Positions 1-5,730 of a stretch of 6,729 bases of DNA are shown here, in pieces. The stretch is from an uncultured Acidobacteriota bacterium. Lineage in GTDB: Bacteria; Acidobacteriota; Blastocatellia; Pyrinomonadales; Pyrinomonadaceae. Each line of letters opens with the position of its first letter. The first letter of the stretch is position 1. Where the stretch lies: NCBI GenBank assembly GCA_946480545.1, contig CAMLKY010000111.1, positions 1 through 6,729 on the forward strand, in the 5' to 3' direction. The translations under genes and the position numbers were made by a program. The notes beneath the pieces were generated by a model. That model saw nothing but the letters and a program-made list of their open reading frames with translations. It was not told where the DNA came from and made no database searches.

Positions 1-189
1 CCCGCCTCCTTCGCCCACCGGTTTCGGCGTATCGACAAGGAATTCGAAGCTCAAGGACGAGGCACCACGAACGGCGATGTACGAGATGATCGTTAGCAGG
101 ACAAGCGTCGCCAAAAGCGCACACGTCGCCGTCAGGGTCGTCATAACCCCGTTCACGATCCGTCGTCTCCTATGAAGTCCGCTCGTCAT
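1..189 (-). CDS. pstA: Phosphate ABC transporter permease PstA, N-terminal 63 codons (cut by window edge)
   Basis: Inner-membrane permease that pairs with PstC to form the phosphate channel of the PstSCAB importer. Only residues 1-63 are present and the frame is still open at position 1. Visible are a basic N-terminus (RRRR at 7-10), one hydrophobic helix at about 17-40, and a short segment ending TPKPVGEGGG, which resembles the region after the first helix in PstA proteins (family knowledge). It lies 45 nt after the pstC stop on the same strand, as expected in a pst operon. The start is uncertain. The ATG at 189 has a G-rich run (AGGGG) directly against it. A GTG at 156 (codon 12) has AGGAGA at 171-166, a normal 9 nt upstream, and may be the true start. 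Identity rests on context plus this short N-terminus. Confidence 0.85.
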   Translation of the reverse strand, partial: MTSGLHRRRRIVNGVMTTLTATCALLATLVLLTIISYIAVRGASSLSFEFLVDTPKPVGEGGG

Positions 190-234
190 CCCCTAGTCAT
201 CTCTCCCATTCTCCCCAGTCCACTCGTACCGTCC

Positions 235-1149
235 CTACCCTCTGCCGCGCGCGACACTCATTATCAAGAGCTTCGCGAACGCATTCACCACGAATGTCAC
301 CAGAAACAGGACCAGCCCGATCTCGATAAGAGCGCTTAGGTAGAGCTTGTCCGTGGCCTCGGCAAAGTTAGCCGCGAGCAACGATGCGATCGTGTTCGCG
401 GGTTCAAAGAGTGAAGCCGTGATCTGCGGCGAGTTACCGATCACCATCGTCACCGCCATCGTTTCGCCGATCGCACGTCCCAGGCCAAGCACAATAGCCC
501 CGGCGATGCCCGATGCCCCGTTTCCGAGAACGATCACCGTGGTTTCCCACTTCGTCGCACCCAGTGCCAGTGCGGCTTCGCGTTGTGTTGTGGGAACCGC
601 TTCAAGCACATCGCGAACGACGGCTGTGATTATCGGGGTGATCATGAGGGCGAGAATGATCGCACCCGTAATCATCCCGATGCCTGTCAGCCTCCCTTGA
701 AAGAGCGGTATGAATCCGAGGTTGTTCTGAAGCAGAGGGCCGAGATAGTTCCGGATGAACGGTGCGAGGACGAATATCCCCCACAACCCGTACACAACCG
801 ATGGGATCGCGGCGAGCAGTTCCACGATAAACGCTATTGGCCGGGCGAGTTTCCTTGGGGCCTGTTCGACGAGGAAGATGGCGATACCTAGCGAAACGGG
901 TACCGCCAGCATAAGCGCTATTAACGACGACACCACGGTCCCGTAGATAAACGGCAGCGCACCGAACTCTTCCTGTGCGGGCTTCCATTCCCGGCCGATG
1001 AGAAATCCGAATCCGAAGCGCTCGAGACTCGGGAGCGCGCTGTTTGTCATCATGACAAATATCGCGACCACGATCAGCAGAATGCTCGACGCAGCTACAA
1101 GTAGGAGCGCGCGAAATATCCGATCGCCTGTTGTGCCGGTCCCGGTCAT
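235..1149 (-). CDS. pstC: Phosphate ABC transporter permease PstC
   Basis: Integral inner-membrane permease, partner of PstA, which moves phosphate delivered by PstS using ATP hydrolysis by PstB. It has 304 residues, a normal PstC length. About six membrane helices are visible, near 13-34, 68-94, 105-131, 157-178, 213-237 and 270-296. A PstC-like stretch WKPAQEEFGALPFIYGT lies at 55-71. The cytoplasmic ABC-coupling (EAA) loop begins EAALALGATKW at 191-201 and leads into GLGRAIGETMAV at 222-233, a very typical PstC/PstA signature. In the EAA loop the usual Leu-Pro is replaced by Leu-Gly-Asn at 208-210, a small oddity. The start ATG is 10 nt after the pstS stop, so the two are almost certainly cotranscribed; GGAAGG directly abuts the ATG, a poorly spaced ribosome site that suggests translational coupling to pstS. 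Confidence 0.96.
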   Translation of the reverse strand: MTGTGTTGDRIFRALLLVAASSILLIVVAIFVMMTNSALPSLERFGFGFLIGREWKPAQEEFGALPFIYGTVVSSLIALMLAVPVSLGIAIFLVEQAPRKLARPIAFIVELLAAIPSVVYGLWGIFVLAPFIRNYLGPLLQNNLGFIPLFQGRLTGIGMITGAIILALMITPIITAVVRDVLEAVPTTQREAALALGATKWETTVIVLGNGASGIAGAIVLGLGRAIGETMAVTMVIGNSPQITASLFEPANTIASLLAANFAEATDKLYLSALIEIGLVLFLVTFVVNAFAKLLIMSVARGRG

Positions 1150-1159
1150 CCTTCCGTGT

Positions 1160-2251
1160 CTATCTCAACGGCCTCCCGCCGCTCGTGATCGAGTTGATCT
1201 TCGCTTCTACTTTCCTGAGCACTTCCGCCGGGAGCGGTGCGTAATGGAGCTCGGCGGCGAATTTCTCTCCGTCATGAAGCGCCCACCAAAGAAAGTCGAC
1301 GAGGGCTTTGCCCTTTGCCGCGTCCGGCTGATCTTTGTAAACGAGAATGTACGTATAGCTCGCGATGGGGTAGGCGCCCGCGCCCTCTGCGTCGGTGATC
1401 TGTGTGCGGAGGTCGTCGGGCATCGTGGCAACCGACCCGGCAGCCGCGGCCTTCACAGTTTCGATACTTGCCTCGACGAAATCGCCAGACTTGTTTCGAA
1501 CCAACGCGACCGGAAGTGTGTTCGCCTTTGCAAATGTCAGCTCAACATATCCGATGGAGTTAGGAGTCTGTTTCACCTGTCCCATGACGCCGTCGTTGCC
1601 TTTTGCACCGACCCCTACGCCCGTGATCCAGCTCGGTTGTTTGTTGGTTCCGACCTTCGACTTCCAGTCGGCCGAGGTCTTCGAAAGGAAATCCGTGAAC
1701 ACCGCGGATGTTCCGCTTGAATCGGCCCGGTACACGGGAAGGATGTCGGCATCCGGAAGCGTCACGCCGGGATTGTCCGCGGCGAGTCGCTGATCATTCC
1801 ACTTCTTGATGTTTCCAAGATAGATGTCCGCGATCGTCGTTCCCGAAAGCTTCAACGGTCGCGTGACGCCCTGCAGGTTATAAGTCAGAACGACCGCGCC
1901 GAGGACCGTCGGAATATGCAGGATCTCGGCGGACGCAGTTTTCAGATCGTCGTCGCTCATCGGATCATCCGACGCACCGAAGTCTGCCGTCTTCGCGATC
2001 ACCGCCTTTTGCCCGGCGCCTGATCCGGTCGCCTGGTAATCGATCCGGATATTCGGGTTCGCCTTTCCGAACTCGCTCACCCACTTCTCATAGATGGGTT
2101 TCGGGAATGTAGCCCCCGAGCCCTGAAGCTGCATGGCTCCATTTGCGTGCGCCGGTCCGCTCGTCCCCTGCCCCATCTTTTGTCCGCTGCAGGCCAGCGA
2201 CACCAGTGCTACCGCGGCCGTGAAATATAAAACCGTTGTCCTGAAATTCAT
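1160..2251 (-). CDS. pstS: Phosphate-binding lipoprotein PstS
   Basis: High-affinity phosphate-binding component of the Pst importer. It has 363 residues. The N-terminus is a lipoprotein signal: Arg4, a hydrophobic core and VSLAC with Cys21 as the likely lipidated residue, so the protein is probably membrane-anchored. The matrix of PstS motifs is intact: GSGATFP at 44-50, TGSGAGQ at 75-81, DFGASDDPM at 90-98, RADSSGTS at 175-182 and GNDGV at 218-222, followed by QTPNSIGYVE. These loops supply the Ser, Thr, Asp and Arg residues that hold phosphate in known PstS structures (family knowledge). The start is supported by AGGAG (2262-2258 on the minus strand) six nt before the ATG. It is first in the pst operon, and the region upstream has a Pho-type triple repeat, so induction under phosphate starvation is likely (inferred). 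Confidence 0.97.
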   Translation of the reverse strand: MNFRTTVLYFTAAVALVSLACSGQKMGQGTSGPAHANGAMQLQGSGATFPKPIYEKWVSEFGKANPNIRIDYQATGSGAGQKAVIAKTADFGASDDPMSDDDLKTASAEILHIPTVLGAVVLTYNLQGVTRPLKLSGTTIADIYLGNIKKWNDQRLAADNPGVTLPDADILPVYRADSSGTSAVFTDFLSKTSADWKSKVGTNKQPSWITGVGVGAKGNDGVMGQVKQTPNSIGYVELTFAKANTLPVALVRNKSGDFVEASIETVKAAAAGSVATMPDDLRTQITDAEGAGAYPIASYTYILVYKDQPDAAKGKALVDFLWWALHDGEKFAAELHYAPLPAEVLRKVEAKINSITSGGRPLR

Positions 2252-2302
2252 TACGATCTCCTGATAAAGATGTGAAATATCTACTTAATTATCGAAAGGA
2301 GA

Positions 2303-2308
2303 ATTATA
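2303..2308 (-). promoter_or_regulatory. Candidate -10 element (TATAAT) for the pst operon
   Basis: A perfect TATAAT reads on the minus strand from 2308 to 2303, about 50 nt before the pstS start. No TTGACA-like hexamer sits 16-18 bp upstream (the site there reads GCGAGT), which fits an activator-dependent promoter. A poorer alternative, TACGAT at 2325-2320, lies closer to the Pho-type boxes. Which one is used cannot be told from sequence. Confidence 0.45.
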
Positions 2309-2348
2309 GGTAAGGTAAAATCGTAACTCGCGGCAGAGGGTTCCCGAG

Positions 2349-2376
2349 TTAACATGCAATTAACATCTACTTAACA
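2349..2376 (-). promoter_or_regulatory. Probable Pho box: three direct repeats with 11-bp period upstream of pstS
   Basis: TTAACA occurs on the plus strand at 2349-2354, 2360-2365 and 2371-2376, exactly 11 bp apart. Read towards pstS the units are TTGTTAAGTAG, ATGTTAATTGC and ATGTTAACTCG. Direct repeats phased by one helical turn are the layout recognised by PhoB/PhoP-type response regulators. Bacillus PhoP boxes are close to TTAACA, and cyanobacterial Pho boxes are described as three 8-bp repeats separated by 3 bp (established knowledge). The location upstream of pstS makes a phosphate-starvation activator site the best reading. The distance to the TATAAT (about 40 bp) is larger than in classic E. 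coli Pho promoters. Confidence 0.72.
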
Positions 2377-2408
2377 AGCGGTCGGGTTCGTGTGACCAGC
2401 ATGTGCAG

Positions 2409-2438
2409 GTTTTCGGGCAAACGGGCCCTGCCCGAAAC
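2409..2438. repeat. Short hairpin upstream of the M48 gene
   Basis: TTTCGGGC at 2411-2418 pairs perfectly with GCCCGAAA at 2430-2437, enclosing an 11-nt loop that holds the palindrome GGGCCC (2423-2428). One more G-C pair is possible past a bulged T. No T-run follows on either strand, so it is not a convincing intrinsic terminator. It could be an operator or a leader structure for the M48 gene. Confidence 0.4.
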
Positions 2439-2504
2439 ACATCAAAACCCCGCCAATCAGCGATTGATTCTCTCTTCTCGCGTAACTTGGGATCGATCAC
2501 ATTC

Positions 2505-2510
2505 AGGAGG
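2505..2510 (+). promoter_or_regulatory. Ribosome binding site AGGAGG fixing the M48 start
   Basis: A perfect AGGAGG lies four nt before the ATG at 2515. It decides between this start and an in-frame GTG at 2392 that would add 41 residues of non-signal-like sequence ahead of the signal peptide. Confidence 0.9.
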
Positions 2511-2514
2511 AAAG

Positions 2515-3915
2515 ATGAAGAAACTCGCACTTACCAGGAGCTTCGTTTCGGCACTCGTCATCTGGACGCTGGCCGTGCTGCCGCTCGCCGCGCAGACACG
2601 TGTCTCGATGCCGAAGAACAAATACAAGGTCCAGGACGACATAAAGCTTGGTCGCGATGCGTCGCGGCAGGTCGAGCAACAATTCCCGATGCTCAACGAC
2701 AGCCAGACGCAGAGCTACGTCGAGAGCGTCGGCCAACGCCTTGTCGCCGCGATCCCCCAGCAGTTCAACCAGCCGGCGTTCAATTACAGGTTCGATGTCG
2801 TCAACGCACGCGACATCAACGCGTTCGCCCTGCCGGGCGGACCGATGTACGTCAATCGCGGAATGATCGAAGCGGCGCGGAACGAGGGCGAGATGGCGGG
2901 CGTGATGGCACATGAGATCAGCCACGTCGCACTTCGACACGCTACGGCACAGCAGACAAAGGTCAATAATCCCCTGAATCAGATACTCGGTATCGGAGCG
3001 ATCCTGGGCGGAGCTGTTCTGGGCGGACAGGCGGGCGCACAGGCAGGCCAGATCTTCGCAGCCGGCTATTTCCTCCGCTACAGCCGCGATTACGAAACAC
3101 AGGCTGACATCCTCGGTTCGCAGATCATGGCGAACGCGGGCTACGATCCGCGCGATCTCGCCAACATGTTCCGCACCATCGAGCAACAGAGCGGCGGCGG
3201 ACGGGCTCCGGAATGGCTGAGTAGTCACCCGAACCCGGGCAATCGATATCAGAACATAAATCGCGAGGCCGGTTTACTGAACGTGTCTCAGAACCCGATC
3301 AAGGTGACCCGCGAGTTCTCGCGCGTGCAGGAACGGCTGCGAAGCATGCCGCGTGCACGAAGCATGTCTGAGATCCAGCGCGAATATCAGCGCACCGGCG
3401 GAGTCTCGCAAACGCCGAGCATGGGCGGGAACTATTCCCGGACCATCCCGCCGCCGTCATCGCGCACACGAGTTTTCTCGAACAGTGCAATGACCGTGAA
3501 TGTGCCGTCGAACTGGCGCGAATTCAATACGAGCGGACAGATCTGGTTTGCGCCCGAAGGAGCGTACGGAAATGATGGGATAACGCAAGGTGCGATGATC
3601 GGCGCGGCAAGAAGCAACTCAACTAACGTCGCCCAGGCGAGCCGCGATTACATCAATGAGCTGCTGCAGGCGAACACGTATCTTCGACAATCGGGAGGTA
3701 CGCAGCGGACGACGGTCGCCGGCCGGAACGGGTATGCGACGGTCCTATCGGGACGCTCTCCGGTAACCGGCGACACCGAGGTTGTGACTGTCTACACGGC
3801 ACAGCTTCGAAGTGGCGATCTCTTCTTCGTCGCTACGGTAGTCCCGCAAAACGAAGCGTACAGCTACAACTCAGTATTCAGGAACATGGTGAGCTCGATA
3901 AGGCTCAATGATTAA
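2515..3915 (+). CDS. Secreted M48-family zinc metalloprotease with extra C-terminal domain
   Basis: Predicted periplasmic zinc protease of family M48 (BepA/LoiP-like), probably degrading or chaperoning misfolded envelope proteins (inferred from the family). It has 466 residues. An N-terminal signal peptide (MKKLALTR, hydrophobic core, then LPLAAQ) is likely cut near residue 26. The M48 domain spans about 36-260. It contains INAFALPGGPMYVNRGMI at 101-118 and the zinc motif HEISH at 133-137, with Glu134 as catalytic base. The third zinc ligand is Glu194 in YETQAD, and SSHPNPGNR lies at 237-245. All catalytic residues are intact. Residues 152-185 form a Gly/Ala-rich hydrophobic stretch common in this family. 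A linker rich in Ser, Pro and Arg (about 280-320) leads to a second domain, about 321-466, beginning MTVNVPSNWREF; it looks PsbP/DUF1795-like but I cannot confirm that. The gene is monocistronic by position, divergent from pstS and convergent with the MFS gene. Confidence 0.92.
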   Translation: MKKLALTRSFVSALVIWTLAVLPLAAQTRVSMPKNKYKVQDDIKLGRDASRQVEQQFPMLNDSQTQSYVESVGQRLVAAIPQQFNQPAFNYRFDVVNARDINAFALPGGPMYVNRGMIEAARNEGEMAGVMAHEISHVALRHATAQQTKVNNPLNQILGIGAILGGAVLGGQAGAQAGQIFAAGYFLRYSRDYETQADILGSQIMANAGYDPRDLANMFRTIEQQSGGGRAPEWLSSHPNPGNRYQNINREAGLLNVSQNPIKVTREFSRVQERLRSMPRARSMSEIQREYQRTGGVSQTPSMGGNYSRTIPPPSSRTRVFSNSAMTVNVPSNWREFNTSGQIWFAPEGAYGNDGITQGAMIGAARSNSTNVAQASRDYINELLQANTYLRQSGGTQRTTVAGRNGYATVLSGRSPVTGDTEVVTVYTAQLRSGDLFFVATVVPQNEAYSYNSVFRNMVSSIRLND

Positions 3916-3932
3916 GAGTGAACCGCCAGTCG

Positions 3933-4140
3933 CACAGGTCAGAACCGCGAGCGGTAGCGACCGGGGATTCCGCAGCTGAGAATTTCTAGCCGCGGATTTA
4001 CGCGGATGACGCGGATCAGAATGATCAGATCGGATTTGATCCGTGTCATCCGCGTTATCCGCGGTTAATTCTTGCGATCAGCACTCGACCGGATTGTATT
4101 GAGAGCACCGGTCGCTACCGCTGTGCGGTTCTGACCTGTG
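3933..4140. repeat. Nested inverted-repeat element A (MITE- or REP-like) between convergent genes
   Basis: Two long inverted repeats lie one inside the other. The outer arms are 3933-3964 (32 nt) and 4108-4140 (33 nt); when one is reverse-complemented they agree except for one mismatch and one gap. The inner arms are 3990-4018 and 4037-4064, each with three CGCGGAT-type units (starts 3991, 4001, 4010; inverted at 4039, 4048, 4057), around an 18-nt loop. Short GAATT/AATTC flanks at 3980 and 4067 extend the inner symmetry. The element covers nearly the whole gap, starting 17 nt after the M48 stop and ending 3 nt before the MFS stop codon, so it may also act as a bidirectional 3' end. No open frame of a transposase is present, so any mobility would be non-autonomous. 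No clear target duplication flanks it. Confidence 0.85.
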
Positions 4141-4143
4141 AAC

Positions 4144-5397
4144 CTAACTCGGAGTTTCGACCCTTGGACGTATCAGGATCAGGAACGCTATCCCGGCTGC
4201 GACTGAGATGCATGCGCTCATGATGAATGCCGTCGCGGCGCCTACTTCGCTCCAGACATAGCCAAACAGTAATGAGGCGGGAAACACCGTGATCCCGTAG
4301 GCGAGATTGTATAGCCCGAAAGCGGTCCCGCGTTTCTCATCGGCGACGAGATCGGCGACAAAAGCCTTCTCTACCCCTTCCGTTAGTCCGAAATACAATC
4401 CGTAAATTATAAACAGCACCCACGCTTGCCACGCGGTATCTGCGAATGCGAAGCCGAGGTAAACAAGGGCGTAAATGATCCACCCGGCTGTGATCGTTGC
4501 CTTGCGGCCAACTCGATCGGACACATCGCCGCCGATGATCGAGCTAAAGACCTTGCTAAAGTGTAAGACCATCCACAGCAGCGGCAGCATCGCCGGAGCA
4601 ACGCCCGATTGCTCGGCCCTCAAGAGCAGAAACGCGTCTGTGGAATTTGAGAGCGTGAATAGTGCTATCACGACCAGGAACTTTTTGAAATTGGAATCGA
4701 AGGCTGCGAGCGAGAATTTAATAGGCGGCTCATCGGGCGGCGCGACCGGCTTCTTCTCTTCGCGAACGAAAAACACGATCACGAACAGCCCGATCGCGAC
4801 CGGTATCGAAGCGAACAGGAAGACCTGCTGGTACTCGCGCGCGGTCGGCGTTGCCGGATCGGCCGCGAGATATGTGAGAAGTAGAAACGCCACCACCGGC
4901 CCTACGACGGCCCCAAGGTGATCCGCGGCGCGATTGAAACCAAATGCGAGACCGCGCTTGTTTTCGTCGACCGTCGATGCAAGCAAAGCGTCGCGCGGAG
5001 CTCCACGGATACCTTTCCCGATCCGGTCGGCCATCCTCACGACCAGTACTTGCTGCCAACTGGTAACAAAAGCGAGAATCGGACGCACGATCGCGGCAAG
5101 CGCATAACCGGCAAATACGGGCAGCTTACGATTTCCGAATTTATCGCTGAGATAGCCGGAGAAAAGCTTCAGGATGCTGGCGACCGATTCGGCAAATCCC
5201 TCGATCAAACCGATCGCAAATGGAGTGGCTCCAAGCGTGAGTGCGAGAAATGCGGGTAGCAGGGGATAAATGATCTCGCTCGACGTGTCGTTCAGGAAGC
5301 TTACCGCGCTAAGTGCAAAGACGGTCGGCGAAAGACCGCGGTAACGGTGCCAGAACCGGCCCTTGCTCTTTGACGCGATCTCATCCATAAGGGGCAC
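4144..5397 (-). CDS. Major facilitator superfamily transporter
   Basis: Inner-membrane secondary transporter of the MFS, 417 residues, with about 12 hydrophobic segments in two halves joined by a charged loop (about 212-240, REEKKPVAPPDEPP). The MFS loop 2-3 signature appears as SGYLSDKFGNRK at 80-91 and again in the second half as GGDVSDRVGRK at 289-299. A conserved-looking RMADRIGKGIRGAPRDAL lies at 121-138, and GLTEGVEKAFVADL at 337-350. FLNDTSSEIIYPLLP at 34-48 in the first helix region is typical of a widespread uncharacterised bacterial MFS group. The substrate cannot be inferred; drug or metabolite export is only a guess. The start is uncertain: GTG at 5397 or ATG at 5388, neither with a good ribosome site, because element B ends about 10 nt upstream. 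It is third in a probable yacG operon, 81 nt after the preceding stop. Confidence 0.9.
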   Translation of the reverse strand: MPLMDEIASKSKGRFWHRYRGLSPTVFALSAVSFLNDTSSEIIYPLLPAFLALTLGATPFAIGLIEGFAESVASILKLFSGYLSDKFGNRKLPVFAGYALAAIVRPILAFVTSWQQVLVVRMADRIGKGIRGAPRDALLASTVDENKRGLAFGFNRAADHLGAVVGPVVAFLLLTYLAADPATPTAREYQQVFLFASIPVAIGLFVIVFFVREEKKPVAPPDEPPIKFSLAAFDSNFKKFLVVIALFTLSNSTDAFLLLRAEQSGVAPAMLPLLWMVLHFSKVFSSIIGGDVSDRVGRKATITAGWIIYALVYLGFAFADTAWQAWVLFIIYGLYFGLTEGVEKAFVADLVADEKRGTAFGLYNLAYGITVFPASLLFGYVWSEVGAATAFIMSACISVAAGIAFLILIRPRVETPS

Positions 5398-5406
5398 AGT
5401 CTCAAT

Positions 5407-5473
5407 GCGGATTGCGGACTGCGGATCTGTCGTGTAGCAGCACGAAATCCGCAGTCCGCAATCGGCAATCCGC
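5407..5473. repeat. Palindromic element B built from tandem heptads
   Basis: The left arm has three tandem heptads, GCGGATT, GCGGACT and GCGGATC (5407-5427). The right arm has four in inverse orientation, AATCCGC, AGTCCGC, AATCGGC and AATCCGC (5446-5473). They form a perfect 17-bp stem, 5410-5426 with 5447-5463. The loop contains a further 5-bp stem (TCGTG 5430-5434 with CACGA 5441-5445) closing on six nt. The element fills 67 of the 81 nt between the small membrane gene and the MFS gene. It shares the iterated CGGAT core with the inner part of element A, but the period and outer sequence differ. Confidence 0.85.
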
Positions 5474-5478
5474 GATCT

Positions 5479-5730
5479 CTATCGTTGCTTTCGCTCGGCG
5501 GGCGGCTTTTGTTTCTGCACGCCGTCGGCGCTGAAATACCAGAGCGATACACTTCCGATGACGGCGATCACAAGTATGACAAGCACGATTATCATCCGGA
5601 TCGCCATCTTGACCGTCTTCCTGAGGGCTTTGAATGCGACGTAGGCAGCAGCTACCAGAACAAGGAAGAACACGACAGCGGTGATGAGACCCATCGTTTC
5701 ACCGGTCGGTGCAAAAAGCATCGATGTCAT
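5479..5730 (-). CDS. Small two-helix membrane protein of unknown function
   Basis: An 83-residue protein that I do not recognise. Two hydrophobic helices are visible, about 13-34 and 43-66, separated by a short basic turn ([12 protein letters not shown]). A basic, polar tail follows ([11 protein letters not shown]). This looks like a small inner-membrane hairpin with a positively charged interhelix loop and C-terminus. Its ATG overlaps the yacG stop in an ATGA arrangement (5727-5730), which supports both this start and translational coupling, and makes it a real gene despite its size. Internal ATGs at codons 4 and 13 are possible but less well supported. It shares its strand with the MFS gene 81 nt downstream. 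There is no catalytic motif, and function cannot be inferred beyond membrane location. Confidence 0.75.
   Translation of the reverse strand: MTSMLFAPTGETMGLITAVVFFLVLVAAAYVAFKALRKTVKMAIRMIIVLVILVIAVIGSVSLWYFSADGVQKQKPPAERKQR

Noticed and set aside
998..1720. Long plus-strand open frame (about 240 codons) opposite pstC and pstS
   Set aside because: It runs antisense to two clear pst genes, its product is rich in Arg and Cys with no domain, and it spans the pstS/pstC junction. It is a by-product of high-GC codon use on the other strand.
2411..2437. Intrinsic terminator upstream of the M48 gene
   Set aside because: The stem is good but no T-run follows on either strand, and no gene ends there.
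2392..2514. Upstream in-frame GTG extension of the M48 gene
   Set aside because: It would add 41 residues before a textbook signal peptide, has no ribosome site, and overlaps a hairpin. The ATG at 2515 has a perfect AGGAGG.
2503..3228. Long minus-strand open frame (about 241 codons) opposite the M48 gene
   Set aside because: It lies wholly antisense to the catalytic domain of a well-supported protease, and its Arg/Cys/Val-heavy product shows no family features.
3990..4064. Reading the iterated CGCGGAT units as a CRISPR array
   Set aside because: Units are 7 nt with 2-3 nt between them and are arranged as an inversion. There are no spacers of CRISPR length and no cas genes.
3919..4144. GTGAACC at both edges of element A as a possible target-site duplication
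   Set aside because: The left copy (3919-3925) is 7 nt outside the outer arm, while the right copy (4138-4144) overlaps the arm, so the geometry is wrong for an insertion duplication.
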